Shown: positions 6,589 through 15,122 of the stretch, piece by piece
Layout of the letters: each line of letters starts with the position of its first letter
Position numbering within the stretch: position 1 is the stretch's first letter
Source: Alphaproteobacteria bacterium
GTDB taxonomy: Bacteria; Pseudomonadota; Alphaproteobacteria; Bin65
Direction: 5' to 3'
Assembly: GCA_021776685.1 (NCBI GenBank)
Contig: JAJFFJ010000068.1
Coordinates: 1 to 64,000, forward strand
DNA: 64,000 nt
Notes under the pieces: generated by a model
Databases searched by the model: none
What the model saw: the letters and a program-made list of their open reading frames with translations, nothing else
What the model was told of the DNA's origin: nothing
Program-made: the position numbers and the translations under genes

Positions 6589-7347
6589 ATGAACCGGGTC
6601 GCCCTCGTGACCGGCGCGGCCGGCAGCGGAATCGGCGCCAAGTCCTGCGCCTCGCTGGCCGATGCAGGGTTCACGGTGGCCGCGGCCGACATCCGGGGCG
6701 ATGGCGCCAAAGAGGTGGCCGCCGCACTCTCCGGCAGCGGCCATCTGGGCTTGACCGTTGATGTCACTGATGAAGCCAGCGTCCATACCGCTTTCGATGA
6801 AGCAGAGGCCGCCCTGGGGCCGGTCGCCGTTCTTGTCTGCTCGGCCGGGATCATGATTGCCCCACCGGGCAAAAGTCCCTCGATCACCGAAATCGATCCG
6901 GCGGACTGGGACCGCACATTCGCGGTCAACACCCGCGGCCCCTTCTTTTGCATCCGCGAATATCTGGCCCGCCGCCGGGATACACCGGCGCAGGGCGGTC
7001 GGATCATCACCTTGTCTTCGGCGGCGGCGCAATCCGGCGGCGTCCGCGGCGGTGCCGACTATGCGGCCTCGAAGGCGGCGGTCCTTGCGCTCACCAAAAC
7101 CGTGGCCCGCGAGGCGGCGGAACTAGGCGCAACGGCCAACGCGATCGCACCCGGACCGGTCGACACCCCGCTGTTTCGGGAAATGTGGCCGCCGGGCAGT
7201 GAAAGCGGACTCATCGACATCATGCCGTTCAAGCGGCTGATCGAGCCGGAAGAGATAGCTGCGCTGGTTGCTTTTCTGGCGTCGGACGCGGCCGCCAATA
7301 TTTCCGGCAGCACCATCGACATCAATGGCGGGTATCAAATGCGTTGA
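6589..7347 (+). CDS. Short-chain dehydrogenase/reductase (SDR)
   Basis: At 252 residues it is a classical SDR. The nucleotide-binding TGxxxxGIG motif is at residues 8-16, D34 in AADIRG suggests NAD(H) preference, and an SAG motif replaces the usual NAG at about 85-87. The catalytic S143/S144, Y158 and K162 (YAASK) are present. The C-terminal DINGGY is typical of FabG-like oxidoreductases. GGAG lies 8 bp upstream of the ATG. It is the first gene outside the island and has no clear operon partner, so the substrate cannot be deduced. Confidence 0.9.
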   Translation: MNRVALVTGAAGSGIGAKSCASLADAGFTVAAADIRGDGAKEVAAALSGSGHLGLTVDVTDEASVHTAFDEAEAALGPVAVLVCSAGIMIAPPGKSPSITEIDPADWDRTFAVNTRGPFFCIREYLARRRDTPAQGGRIITLSSAAAQSGGVRGGADYAASKAAVLALTKTVAREAAELGATANAIAPGPVDTPLFREMWPPGSESGLIDIMPFKRLIEPEEIAALVAFLASDAAANISGSTIDINGGYQMR

Positions 7348-7407
7348 TGCGAAGAACTACTAAACGCCCCACCAAAGAACCTGCACCAGTTGGGGGAGCG
7401 GCGACGC

Positions 7408-7971
7408 CTACTGGATCTTTTTGCACCCTGAGTTATTCATTTTGCCGTTCGGCATCTTGGCGCGGCAAAAAAAGGCGTCCTGGACATTGGCGCCGGTGAG
7501 CTTGGCGCCGGTCAGGTCCACATCGCGCAACACCGTGCGGTCGAGCAGCGCATTGGTCAGGTTGGCGCCCTTGAGCGACGCGCCGGAAAGATCCGCGCCG
7601 CGCAGGTCGACGTCGTTGAGATTGGCGCGGTCGAACTTGCTGTCGCCGAGGAAACTGTGGCGCATGACCGCGCCGTCCAGATTGGCGCCGGTCAGATTGC
7701 TGCTGCGCATATCCACGGCGCGCATGTTCACATCCACAAGAGTTGCGCCGGAGAGATTTGCGCCAGACAGCTTGGCGTCGCGCAGGCGCGAACCCGTCAG
7801 AACCACGCCCTTCAAGTTGGCGCCATCAAGGCGCGCGCCAACAAGATCGCACCTCAGGCACTCTTTCGATTTTGCGAGCAGCTTGAGGGCCGCGGGGTCG
7901 ACCGCACCGGCCGGGCCGGCCAGAAGCAGCAGGCCGCCACAACAGGCCAGAAAGGTAATCAGATTCTTCAC
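7408..7971 (-). CDS. Secreted pentapeptide-repeat protein
   Basis: The GTG at 7971 is chosen as start: AAGGGG lies 7 bp upstream and the product begins with a clean signal peptide (KNLITFLACCGGLLLLAGPAGA). A longer frame upstream encodes low-complexity sequence over a tandem repeat. The mature 165 residues are built of A(D/N)LxG-type pentapeptides (for example GANLSGATL and RGADLSGASL) from about residue 40 to 170, predicting a right-handed quadrilateral beta-helix. A CxxC (CLRC) precedes the repeat, and two further cysteines follow it (FCRAK and the SGCKK end). The role is unknown; periplasmic or exported location is inferred. Confidence 0.85.
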   Translation of the reverse strand: MKNLITFLACCGGLLLLAGPAGAVDPAALKLLAKSKECLRCDLVGARLDGANLKGVVLTGSRLRDAKLSGANLSGATLVDVNMRAVDMRSSNLTGANLDGAVMRHSFLGDSKFDRANLNDVDLRGADLSGASLKGANLTNALLDRTVLRDVDLTGAKLTGANVQDAFFCRAKMPNGKMNNSGCKKIQ

Positions 7972-8080
7972 AATCAGCCCCTTTGAGAGACAGCAATATT
8001 TGTTACGGTTGGGGTAGCAGTCCGCTTCCCCGCGGAAAAGTGTTTTTGGGACAGATGGGCGCAATCGCGCCCGTGGCCAG

Positions 8081-8113
8081 GGCATGTGACCGGGCATGTG
8101 ACCAGGCATGTGG
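8081..8113. repeat. Tandem 12-bp repeat, about 2.7 copies
   Basis: The unit GGCATGTGACCG/A occurs at 8081-8092 and 8093-8104, with a partial third copy GGCATGTGG at 8105. It lies in the divergent intergenic region between the pentapeptide-repeat gene and the copper-chaperone gene, and could hold a binding site for a regulator of either. Confidence 0.7.
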
Positions 8114-8259
8114 CTTGAGCAACTGGCCTGAGGATGGGGCTCGGGCACGGGGCCAACATTTGTCAGCGTGCGACGGTATAAAGCTTGAAGCGCCGCCGCG
8201 CGCCGCCAATCTTGGAATTGAACCTGCTGCCCGTATTTCCCGCTGCCCAGACGAGACCC

Positions 8260-8715
8260 ATGCGCCTAGCCATTCCGATCCTTGCCTTCCTGTTGCCCCT
8301 GATGCCTGTTGCGGCCGTTGCCGAATCTACCGGCGCTGTGTCCGTGACGCGGCCCTGGGCCCGAGCGTCATTAGGCAAAATCGGCGCCGCCTATGTGACC
8401 CTGTCTATCCGGAGCGGCGCGGGCGACGTGCTGGTCGGTGTTTCCTCGGAGGCGGCCGGGCGGGTGGAGATTCACACCCATCGCATCGACAGCCGCGGGA
8501 TCGCGCGAATGCTTCAGTTGACCACCGTTGCGGTCAAGCCGGGGGCGCCGGTGGTGTTTCATCCCGGCGGCCTCCATCTGATGCTGTTCAATCTGAAATC
8601 GCCCCTGAAACAAGGCGCGAAGCTGCCCCTGACGCTCAACTTCAAACACGCGGGCAAGGTGCGCGTGACCGCGCACATCCTCGGTATGGGCTCCCGGGGC
8701 CCGAAGACCAAATAG
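8260..8715 (+). CDS. PCu(A)C-type periplasmic copper chaperone (DUF461)
   Basis: The ATG at 8260 is preferred because it gives a direct signal peptide (MRLAIPILAFLLPLMPVAAVA, cut before ES); a longer TTG frame adds an Arg-rich N-terminus. The mature 130-residue domain shows the PCu(A)C pattern. It has TRPWARAS near the start, GAAYVTLSI, a VEIHTH region followed by M in ARMLQL, and a downstream HPGGLHLML supplying the second His/Met pair. The family carries Cu(I) to the CuA/CuB sites of cytochrome oxidase. The spacing differs slightly from the usual HM...HxM, since HTH replaces HxM at the first site. No sco or cytochrome-oxidase gene is adjacent. Confidence 0.85.
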   Translation: MRLAIPILAFLLPLMPVAAVAESTGAVSVTRPWARASLGKIGAAYVTLSIRSGAGDVLVGVSSEAAGRVEIHTHRIDSRGIARMLQLTTVAVKPGAPVVFHPGGLHLMLFNLKSPLKQGAKLPLTLNFKHAGKVRVTAHILGMGSRGPKTK

Positions 8716-8737
8716 AAGACCCTGCTGACTGCCCTAC

Positions 8738-10252
8738 CTAGTCCAGGGTCGACAACTCCCGGCGCATGACCTTGCCGGTGGACGTGGTCGGCAGCGCGTC
8801 CACAAACTGCACCATCCGCGGGACCTTATATGCGGCCAGGTGCTCCCGGCAGTAGTTGACGAACTCATCCTCCGTGGCAGAAGCACCGGGCTTCAGGACG
8901 ATATAGGCCTTTGCCAGTTCGCCTTTAACGTCGTCCAGCACCCGGCCCACAGCGTTCATCGCCACAGACGGATGGCCAGCCAATACACGTTCAATCTCCG
9001 CTGGATAGACGTTGAACCCGCCTGTCAGCAGCATGTCCTTCTTGCGGTCGACCATGAAGTAGTAGCCGTCCTCGTCAACGCGGGCGAGATCGCCCGTGCG
9101 TAGCCAATCGTCGACAATAGTTTCTTTGGTCGCGTCATCGTTGTTGAAATAGCCCATCATTACGGACGGCCCCTTGACGACGACCTCGCCCACATCGCCC
9201 TGCGGCAGGGTGATGGTGGAATCGTCCGGGTCGGCAATGCGCAGATCGAAATAGGGCATCGCCACCCCCATGGAGCCGATCTTGTTATCCGCATAGAGCG
9301 CGTGGGTGGTGCCCAGACCGGCCAACTCGGTCATGCCCCACAGCTCCAGGCACGGCGCCTGAAACTTTTCCTCGGTCTCAGCGCCTTTGGCCGCCGGCAT
9401 GGTCTGGCCGCCAACCGACAGTTTCTGAATGCTGGACAGGTCGTATTTTTCAAAGTCCGGATGCGCCAGCATCATCATGAATGCTGTGGGGACACCGTCG
9501 AACATGGTCGCCCCGTGATTCTGGATCGCCTGGAACGCCGCCACTTCGTCGAACCGCGGCAGCAAGACCAGCTTTGCGCCATACATGAAGGACGCCAGCT
9601 GGATGATCACGCCATAAGCATGGGCCGTAGGCAGCGCCGTGCAGAAGACGTCGTGGCTGTTGCGGCCATGCATGATCGAGGTCAACGCCGTATTGATGAT
9701 CAACGCCCGGTGTCGGGACATGGCGCCTTTGGGATGCCCCGTCGTGCCGGAAGTATATGAAATCTTCGCCATCGCCATGGGATCACCCGGCGCACTGTCA
9801 AAGCTGCTGTCGGCGCTGGTCAGAATATCTTCAAAGGTGGTGACTCCACTGCCGCCCTCGCCACCAAAAATGATGATGTCATCCAGCGGGGTGTCGCCCT
9901 GCACGTCCAGCAGTGATTGCTGCTTGTCGCCAGCAGCGATGATCGCACGTGCGCCGCAGTCACGGGTGACATAAGCGACCTCTTCCGGCGTCATCATGAC
10001 GTTGATCGGATTGACCACGGCGCCGGTCTTGGCGATGCCGTAATAGGCGACCAGCCACTCCCAGCAGTTGCCCGCGAACAGCGACACCACATCGCCCGGC
10101 CCAATGCCCTTGGCGGTCAGCCCATTGGCCACCTGACAGGCCATAGCGTCGACCTGGGTGAAGGTAAGTTCATTATCCTCCACAACCAGCGCGACCTTGT
10201 CGCCGTATCTCGCCGCAGCATAGCCGGTTACCTCGGCAAGTGTGCCCAGCAT
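8738..10252 (-). CDS. Acyl-CoA synthetase (AMP-forming, ANL superfamily)
   Basis: This 504-residue enzyme should activate a carboxylic acid through an acyl-adenylate to a CoA thioester. Visible motifs are the P-loop SYTSGTTGHPKG at about 165-176, LWGMTELAG, LRTGDLARVDEDGYYFMVDRKKDM (A8/hinge) and the C-terminal lysine in TSTGKVMRREL. Its size fits medium/long-chain or aryl acid ligases. It is the last gene of a run that begins with a TRAP transporter for organic acids on the same strand (71-bp gap), so it probably activates the imported acid. The substrate cannot be read from the sequence. Confidence 0.9.
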   Translation of the reverse strand: MLGTLAEVTGYAAARYGDKVALVVEDNELTFTQVDAMACQVANGLTAKGIGPGDVVSLFAGNCWEWLVAYYGIAKTGAVVNPINVMMTPEEVAYVTRDCGARAIIAAGDKQQSLLDVQGDTPLDDIIIFGGEGGSGVTTFEDILTSADSSFDSAPGDPMAMAKISYTSGTTGHPKGAMSRHRALIINTALTSIMHGRNSHDVFCTALPTAHAYGVIIQLASFMYGAKLVLLPRFDEVAAFQAIQNHGATMFDGVPTAFMMMLAHPDFEKYDLSSIQKLSVGGQTMPAAKGAETEEKFQAPCLELWGMTELAGLGTTHALYADNKIGSMGVAMPYFDLRIADPDDSTITLPQGDVGEVVVKGPSVMMGYFNNDDATKETIVDDWLRTGDLARVDEDGYYFMVDRKKDMLLTGGFNVYPAEIERVLAGHPSVAMNAVGRVLDDVKGELAKAYIVLKPGASATEDEFVNYCREHLAAYKVPRMVQFVDALPTTSTGKVMRRELSTLD

Positions 10253-10323
10253 ATATTTACTCCCTCAGCATATTTGCGCCGGATGTTACCGACGCCGTTT
10301 CGGTTTTACGAGACGCCTCTGCG

Positions 10324-11664
10324 TCATTTGAAAAGTTGTGGCAAGAAGAGCGTTAGATCCGGGAACAGAATCAGGACCGCCACCACACCCATCGCCATGG
10401 CGATAAAGGGGAGCACCGAGACGATGATCTGCTTCATCGTCGTGCCTTTTGGCGCGGCTCCCTTGGCCACGAACAGCAACAGCCCAAAGGGCGGCGTCGC
10501 CAATGATATCTCCAGCATCATCAGCGCCAGCACGCCAAACCAGACCTGGGTCGCCTGACGGTCACCAAAATCGAACTCCACCACGTCCAGCAGTTCCATG
10601 AAGATGGGCATGGTGATCATCATCATGCTCACCTGGTCCATGAAGCAGCCCAGAAACAACAGGATGGCCAGCATGGCGACGATCAGGAAAATCGGCGTCA
10701 GTTCAGCCGCCTCCACCACCGCGATCAGACCCTCTGAGGCCTGACTGAAGGCCAAAATCTGCGAGAAGGTAATCGAGCCGCAAATGATGAACAGCGTCAT
10801 CACTGTGAAGCGCAGCGTCTGCTTCACCGAGACGATGAAGTTCTGCAGGGTAAGGCGGCGATAGGCGGCAGCGGCAAGCAACGACGCCACTGCCCCCAGC
10901 GCCGCCGATTCGGTCGGCGTTGCAATGCCAGTAACGATGCTCCCCACCACAACAATGAAGATGCCCATCAGCGGCAGCACGTAGACGACGAACGGCGTCA
11001 GCCGTTCGCGCAGGGTCAGGTCGCCGATATCATAGGCAGGCGCGATCTTTGGATTGATGGCGCAGCGCACCACGATATAGCCGAAGAACAATACGGCCAG
11101 CATCAGGGCCGGCACGACCGATGCAATCAGGAGATCGCCAATGGGAATGCGGGCGACGCTGCCCAGCAGAACGGCCAATGCTGACGGTGGGATCAACATC
11201 GCAAGGCCACCTACAGCGACGATGGGGCCGATCGATATTTCCGGTTTGTAGCCGCGCTTATACATCTCCGGCAGCAGTGTCGAACTGAGCATCGCCGTGT
11301 TGGCGATGGTCGAACCAGAGAGGGACGAGAAAATCGTGCCGCCGGTGATCGCCACCAGCGACAGACGCCCCGGCACCCGCGCGATCAACTTGTCGATGGC
11401 ATCAATCGCCCGGGACGCGATTCCGGTATAGAACATGATCTCGCCCATCAGGATGAACAGCGGGATCGGCAACAACGCAAACGCCTGCACCGATTCCTCA
11501 GCGCTGCGTACCAGTTGAATTACCCCTTTCTCCCCACCCATGAAGATGAAGGCGCCGGCGATGTTTACGCTGAAGAAGGCGAAGACAACCGGCATCCCCA
11601 GCAGCATGAGGAAGACCACGCTGCCGATCAGACCGGAAATCACCCAATACCATTCGAGCTCCAT
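10324..11664 (-). CDS. dctM: TRAP transporter large membrane subunit (DctM)
   Basis: This 446-residue protein has about 12 hydrophobic segments. Family signatures include LLGMPVVFAFF near the N-terminus, SGSTIANTAMLSS at about 115-125 and GIATPTESAALGAVASL in the second half. DctM carries the sodium-coupled translocation path in tripartite ATP-independent periplasmic transporters. It starts 6 bp after the dctQ stop, and the two subunits form the membrane complex. It ends near the acyl-CoA ligase gene, likely in the same operon. Confidence 0.95.
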   Translation of the reverse strand: MELEWYWVISGLIGSVVFLMLLGMPVVFAFFSVNIAGAFIFMGGEKGVIQLVRSAEESVQAFALLPIPLFILMGEIMFYTGIASRAIDAIDKLIARVPGRLSLVAITGGTIFSSLSGSTIANTAMLSSTLLPEMYKRGYKPEISIGPIVAVGGLAMLIPPSALAVLLGSVARIPIGDLLIASVVPALMLAVLFFGYIVVRCAINPKIAPAYDIGDLTLRERLTPFVVYVLPLMGIFIVVVGSIVTGIATPTESAALGAVASLLAAAAYRRLTLQNFIVSVKQTLRFTVMTLFIICGSITFSQILAFSQASEGLIAVVEAAELTPIFLIVAMLAILLFLGCFMDQVSMMMITMPIFMELLDVVEFDFGDRQATQVWFGVLALMMLEISLATPPFGLLLFVAKGAAPKGTTMKQIIVSVLPFIAMAMGVVAVLILFPDLTLFLPQLFK

Positions 11665-11670
11665 GCCGCC

Positions 11671-12276
11671 CTACACCCCGTCGCTCAGGTCGTCGGCGTC
11701 GTCATCGAAGGGCGGCGGCTGAAACAGCCAGCGGATAAAGATCAGCGCCAACAGCAAAAAAATCGGCGGCGCAATCATCTGCGGTAGCCACTCCGGGAAT
11801 TCCCAGGTCTTGACCACCATATTGCCTGCGGAAATAGACCGGATCATCACCCGCACAGCGTAGTAGCAGAGCACAAGGCAGACCGCCGCGCCAATCACAC
11901 TGCTGATATAGAATGCCCGGCGTTTCCCCCGCGGCGAAAGGGCCTGCGTCACGAGGTCGACCGAAATATGACCCTGGTCGCGCAGCACCCAGGGCGCACC
12001 GAAGAAAGTAATGATGTAGAGCAGGTATTCATTGAGTTCAGGAATCCACGGCAGACTGAAGGTTTGCAGGGATTTTCTGACAGCAGCCACGGACTCGTCC
12101 GGCAAAATCAATCCCAGCAATCCCGGGACCACATCCGGCGAATTCCGCACGGAAACATCGACACAGACCAAAGCCACCAGCAGCACAAGCACGATGCCCG
12201 CGATCCACGCCAGCACATCGATCAGCCGGTCGAACGGGGTATTGGCATGGGACAGTGGCGAAGACGGCGCGTCCAC
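11671..12276 (-). CDS. dctQ: TRAP transporter small membrane subunit (DctQ)
   Basis: This 201-residue protein has four membrane segments: residues about 20-45, a second after NEYLLYIITFFGAPWVLRDQGHISVDL, a third after GKRRAFY and a last one in MIAPPIFLLLALIFIRWLF. The W-x-LRDxGHIxVD motif is diagnostic of DctQ. It lies between dctP and dctM. The loop between the first two spans is longer than usual and carries a hydrophilic segment (VPGLLGLILPDESVAAVRKSL). It partners DctM to stabilise the transporter. Confidence 0.93.
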   Translation of the reverse strand: MDAPSSPLSHANTPFDRLIDVLAWIAGIVLVLLVALVCVDVSVRNSPDVVPGLLGLILPDESVAAVRKSLQTFSLPWIPELNEYLLYIITFFGAPWVLRDQGHISVDLVTQALSPRGKRRAFYISSVIGAAVCLVLCYYAVRVMIRSISAGNMVVKTWEFPEWLPQMIAPPIFLLLALIFIRWLFQPPPFDDDADDLSDGV

Positions 12277-12318
12277 CAGGGCCTCTCACACTTGCGGGTC
12301 GTTGTCAGAACGAACGGC

Positions 12319-12358
12319 AAAAAACGAACGGGCGGAGCCGAAAATGTTGCTCCGCCCG
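12319..12358 (-). terminator. Intra-operon terminator after dctP
   Basis: On the minus strand a 10-bp perfect stem (CGGGCGGAGC/GCTCCGCCCG at 12329-12338 and 12349-12358) with a 10-nt loop is followed by a run of six Ts (12319-12324) after a short TTCG spacer. It lies between dctP and dctQ, so it probably reduces transcription of the membrane subunits relative to the abundant binding protein. Confidence 0.85.
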
Positions 12359-12373
12359 CCGCTATACCGAACG

Positions 12374-13360
12374 CTATTTCTTGGTTACGAGGGGCTTGAT
12401 CTTGTCGACCCATGCCGGGTCGCCTTTGCGGACTTTTGCCCAGTAGAGTTTGTGTGCGCGCGCTTTGAACGAGGGGCCGAGATCGATATATTTGACCCCA
12501 GCCTTGTCCTGGCCCGCCTGCTGTTTGGCGTTCTCAACCGCGCGCCACTTGGGATATTCAGCCTCAAGCCAGATGGCCATCTTGTTGAGGCAATCCCGCT
12601 GGCCCTGGTTGAGCTTTTTCCAGCGGTCCAGGTTGACCATGATGATCACGGACGCGCTGAAGAATCCCGGTCCATAGCGGTATTTGATAAATTTGGTCCA
12701 ACCGAACTGGTGCACCGCCCAAAGTGGCCAGCCAAGGCCATCAACGGTCTTCCGCTCCAGCGCGGTGTAGACCGCCGGGGCACCCATGCGCACGGTTTGT
12801 GCGCCCAATGACTTGAAGAAGTCGTCATAGATCGGCACGGAACGCAGCCGGAGCCCGTCAAACCGTCCGTTCTTCCCCGGCTTGGTGGTGTAGAGGAAGA
12901 AATTGATACCGTTATGAATGTGGGTCAGATATTGCACATTCATTTTCTTGCGGTACTGCGACTGGAGCAGTTTCATCGCGCCGTTCTTGCGCATCTCCGC
13001 CGGCGAGATTTCCGCCAGGCTCGACACGTCGGCTTCCGGCATCGTGCCGGCAAAATAGGTGGCCGGGCCGAAGTGCATGTCGACCACGCCATTCTTGACG
13101 GCATTCCACTGCTCCAGCGACTTGATCGCTGCGGGACCGACGACGTTGATCTTCACCTTGCCGCGGCAGGTCTTGTTGACCTGACGAGCCCAGCGATAAA
13201 AGTGCGTTGCGAAGACGATGCGCCGCGGCAGGAAGCTGGCGGCCTTCAGGGTCGCGGTTTGCGCCCATGCGGTATTGCCGGTGATGCCAGTCGCGCCTGT
13301 GGCCAGGCCGAGGCCGACAACAGCGGCCGCCGACAGCGCCGCAAAACGAATATTAGACAT
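12374..13360 (-). CDS. dctP: TRAP transporter substrate-binding protein (DctP)
   Basis: The start at 13360 (MSNIRFAALSAAAVVGLGLA) has GGGAGG 6 bp upstream and gives a signal peptide ending near TAWA. The long upstream extension of the frame is not coding. The mature protein, about 298 residues, is the periplasmic solute receptor. Features of the DctP fold include LKAASFLP at the first strand, FGPATYFAG, LRSVPIYDDFFKSLGA (with the conserved R that salt-bridges carboxylates) and ALERKTVDGLGWPLW. It delivers a carboxylate to DctQM. The ligand is not deducible. Confidence 0.95.
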   Translation of the reverse strand: MSNIRFAALSAAAVVGLGLATGATGITGNTAWAQTATLKAASFLPRRIVFATHFYRWARQVNKTCRGKVKINVVGPAAIKSLEQWNAVKNGVVDMHFGPATYFAGTMPEADVSSLAEISPAEMRKNGAMKLLQSQYRKKMNVQYLTHIHNGINFFLYTTKPGKNGRFDGLRLRSVPIYDDFFKSLGAQTVRMGAPAVYTALERKTVDGLGWPLWAVHQFGWTKFIKYRYGPGFFSASVIIMVNLDRWKKLNQGQRDCLNKMAIWLEAEYPKWRAVENAKQQAGQDKAGVKYIDLGPSFKARAHKLYWAKVRKGDPAWVDKIKPLVTKK

Positions 13361-13524
13361 GAAACCTCCCTTTGGGTTCGTGCGCTCCCGCCCACACGGT
13401 GGAAGCATCCCTTGAACGTGGGTTTTCCAATGAAACCCTATCGATTTGACCCCGCAGGGGCAAGAGTACGCACCAGAAGGTATGGCACTTTGCCACCTAA
13501 TAGGCGTGGTCGAAGTGGCAGCAG

Positions 13525-14178
13525 CTAGCTCTCGAAGATCTTGATGCCCAGGGGCGCAGATTTGCCGTCGTTGGTGGGCGAGGTGTCGGCGGGACAGGCT
13601 GAAACTGCGGCGAGTACGTCCATGTCTGCCCGGATGTCCATATAGTCGTCCGGCCCGACGGTCGTCGGCTTGATGGTGAACGACCCGTCCGGGTGCAGAT
13701 CCACGTCCATGAAGATGTTGAAGATATCGAAGACATCGTCCCCGGTGAGACCATAAGGGGCGAGTGCTTCCGTCAGATTCTCCTGGCACGATCGATGAGT
13801 GCCGGCCTCCAGGCTGTCACGCAGTTCATAGAGGCGGGTCGAACAGCGCCCTCCCATATTGCCCCAATGGTTCTGGCAGGTATCCGCCACGACCGTCATC
13901 ATCACATTCTCGCGTGGCGGCTTTGAATAAAAATGCCGGAAGCTTTTCGACGTGCCGGTGCCAAGGATGCCGTTGATGGCCCAGCTCTGGCCCACATGGA
14001 ACATCTCCTTGTAGTCGTGGGCGTTGTAGAAACAGCAGTCCCCCACCTGCCCTCCCACCAGTTGGTGGACGCGGAACACTTGCCCGGCCTTGATCTCAAA
14101 GGCCCGTCCCTCGGTAGCCGGAATAGTGAATTCCTCGACCAGTGGGCCGCGATCTATTTCCTGGACGATGGTGCTCAT
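13525..14178 (-). CDS. DUF1989 / urea carboxylase-associated family protein
   Basis: This 217-residue protein has the typical N-terminal cupin-like part (RAFEIKAGQVFRVHQLVGGQVGD), then FYNAHDYKEMF, TSKSFRHFYSKPPRENVMMTVV, GGRCSTRLYEL and a C-terminal DVFDIFNIFMDV...DDYMDIRADMDVL. DUF1989 proteins accompany urea carboxylase, guanidine and amino-compound pathways, and a metal-binding role has been suggested. Conserved H, C and D residues support metal binding, but no enzyme reaction is established for this branch. Its start overlaps the stop of the VOC gene (ATGA at 14175-14178), so the two are translationally coupled. Confidence 0.85.
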   Translation of the reverse strand: MSTIVQEIDRGPLVEEFTIPATEGRAFEIKAGQVFRVHQLVGGQVGDCCFYNAHDYKEMFHVGQSWAINGILGTGTSKSFRHFYSKPPRENVMMTVVADTCQNHWGNMGGRCSTRLYELRDSLEAGTHRSCQENLTEALAPYGLTGDDVFDIFNIFMDVDLHPDGSFTIKPTTVGPDDYMDIRADMDVLAAVSACPADTSPTNDGKSAPLGIKIFES

Positions 14179-14576
14179 TGTGTTTCCTTTGCCGTATGCC
14201 AGCCGTGTTCGGTGATGTCGAAGGCGATGCCATGGTTGTCACGGTATTTCATTTCCGCATCCACGCCTGGAAAGGCGGGCAACTTCATGAAGAATTCCCC
14301 GCCGGCAGATTCGATCTGCTTGCCTGTCGCCACCTCATCCTCGACCACAAAGCCCATATGGTGGAGGCCGGCCCAGTCAGGACCGTTGATCTGACCGCCC
14401 TTGCCGTCAGGAAAATGCAGCAGCGTGAGATTCATGACCCCGTCCGACAGCATGACCGCATTGCCAATCGGGCTTTCGGCCTGGTGCACACGATCGAGCT
14501 CGAAGACGCTTTCGTAAAATGTTGCGGCTTTTTCCAGGTCCGGCACCTGAAGGGCGATGTGGCGAAGTTTGGCCAT
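14175..14576 (-). CDS. VOC-family (glyoxalase/dioxygenase-fold) protein
   Basis: This 133-residue protein contains two paired beta-alpha-beta-beta-beta motifs. The first begins LRHIALQVPDLEKAATFYESVF with H6 as a likely metal ligand. The second has GLHHMGFVVEDEV with H in the metal position, and E in GVDAEMKYRDNHG is near the last metal site. Such proteins use Fe or Mn for dioxygenase, epimerase or lyase chemistry. It is the first gene of a two-gene unit with DUF1989, divergent from ridA. The reaction is unknown. Confidence 0.85.
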   Translation of the reverse strand: MAKLRHIALQVPDLEKAATFYESVFELDRVHQAESPIGNAVMLSDGVMNLTLLHFPDGKGGQINGPDWAGLHHMGFVVEDEVATGKQIESAGGEFFMKLPAFPGVDAEMKYRDNHGIAFDITEHGWHTAKETQ

Positions 14577-14699
14577 GATGAAATTCCCTGCATAGGTTCA
14601 GCCCCTAGGGACTGTTTGCAATTCTAGTTGCCTATGGCAGTTTGGCCAACGACCGTCGGTCGCCGAATTTTCATGTCAGGCAGAGAGGGGAACCAACTC

Positions 14700-15104
14700 A
14701 TGGCCAAGAAAGAAGCTGTTTACGTCAAGGGACTGTCCGAAGCGCTCAAGAAAGCCAAGGTGCCGCTGTCGCCGGCCGTCAAGGCGAACGGGTTCATCTA
14801 CGTTTCCGGCCAGCCACCCTTCGACCCCAAGACCGGCGCCCTTATTGGCGGCGATATCAAGCGTCAGACCAAAGCCGTCATGAATAATCTCAAACTGGTG
14901 CTGAAAGCAGCCGGCGCGACCATGGACGACATCATCAAGGTCAATGTCTACACGGTGAATGCCGCCCATTTCGCCGATGTAAACGAGGTCTACAAGACCT
15001 ACTTCAAGAAAGACCCGCCGGCCCGCACCTTTGCGGTGGTTGGTTCCTGGCCGATGAATTTCGACATCGAGATTGAATGCATCGCGCTGGATCCAAAGGC
15101 CTGA
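14700..15104 (+). CDS. RidA-family reactive-intermediate deaminase
   Basis: At 134 residues, starting MAKKEAVYVK, it has GAGAGG followed by GGAACC upstream, making ATG 14700 the best start; an upstream in-frame extension is not needed. Family marks are GFIYVSGQPPFDPKTGALIGGDI, QTKAVMNNLKLVLKAAGATMDDIIKVNVY, DPPARTFAVVGSWPMNFDIEIECIAL. The arginine in PARTF is the conserved imine-binding residue of the family. RidA hydrolyses reactive enamine/imine intermediates made by PLP or flavin amino-acid enzymes. Its neighbour downstream (18 bp) is a DadA-like oxidase, which produces imines, a coherent pair. Confidence 0.92.
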   Translation: MAKKEAVYVKGLSEALKKAKVPLSPAVKANGFIYVSGQPPFDPKTGALIGGDIKRQTKAVMNNLKLVLKAAGATMDDIIKVNVYTVNAAHFADVNEVYKTYFKKDPPARTFAVVGSWPMNFDIEIECIALDPKA

Positions 15105-15122
15105 TCTCCGAAAGCCTTTCAG

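Noticed and set aside
6410-6592. 60-aa plus frame ending in an overlap with the SDR start
   Set aside because: No ribosome-binding site or coding character in the first half; a shorter ATG at 6510 would give only 27 residues. Coupling to the SDR start is probably accidental.
7972-8148. N-terminal extension of the pentapeptide-repeat protein
   Set aside because: It would translate the 12-bp tandem repeat and place a signal peptide internally; the GTG at 7971 has a good ribosome-binding site.
13361-13789. Long N-terminal extension of DctP
   Set aside because: The extension overlaps the DUF1989 gene region and lacks coding logic; ATG 13360 with GGGAGG and a signal peptide is clearly better.
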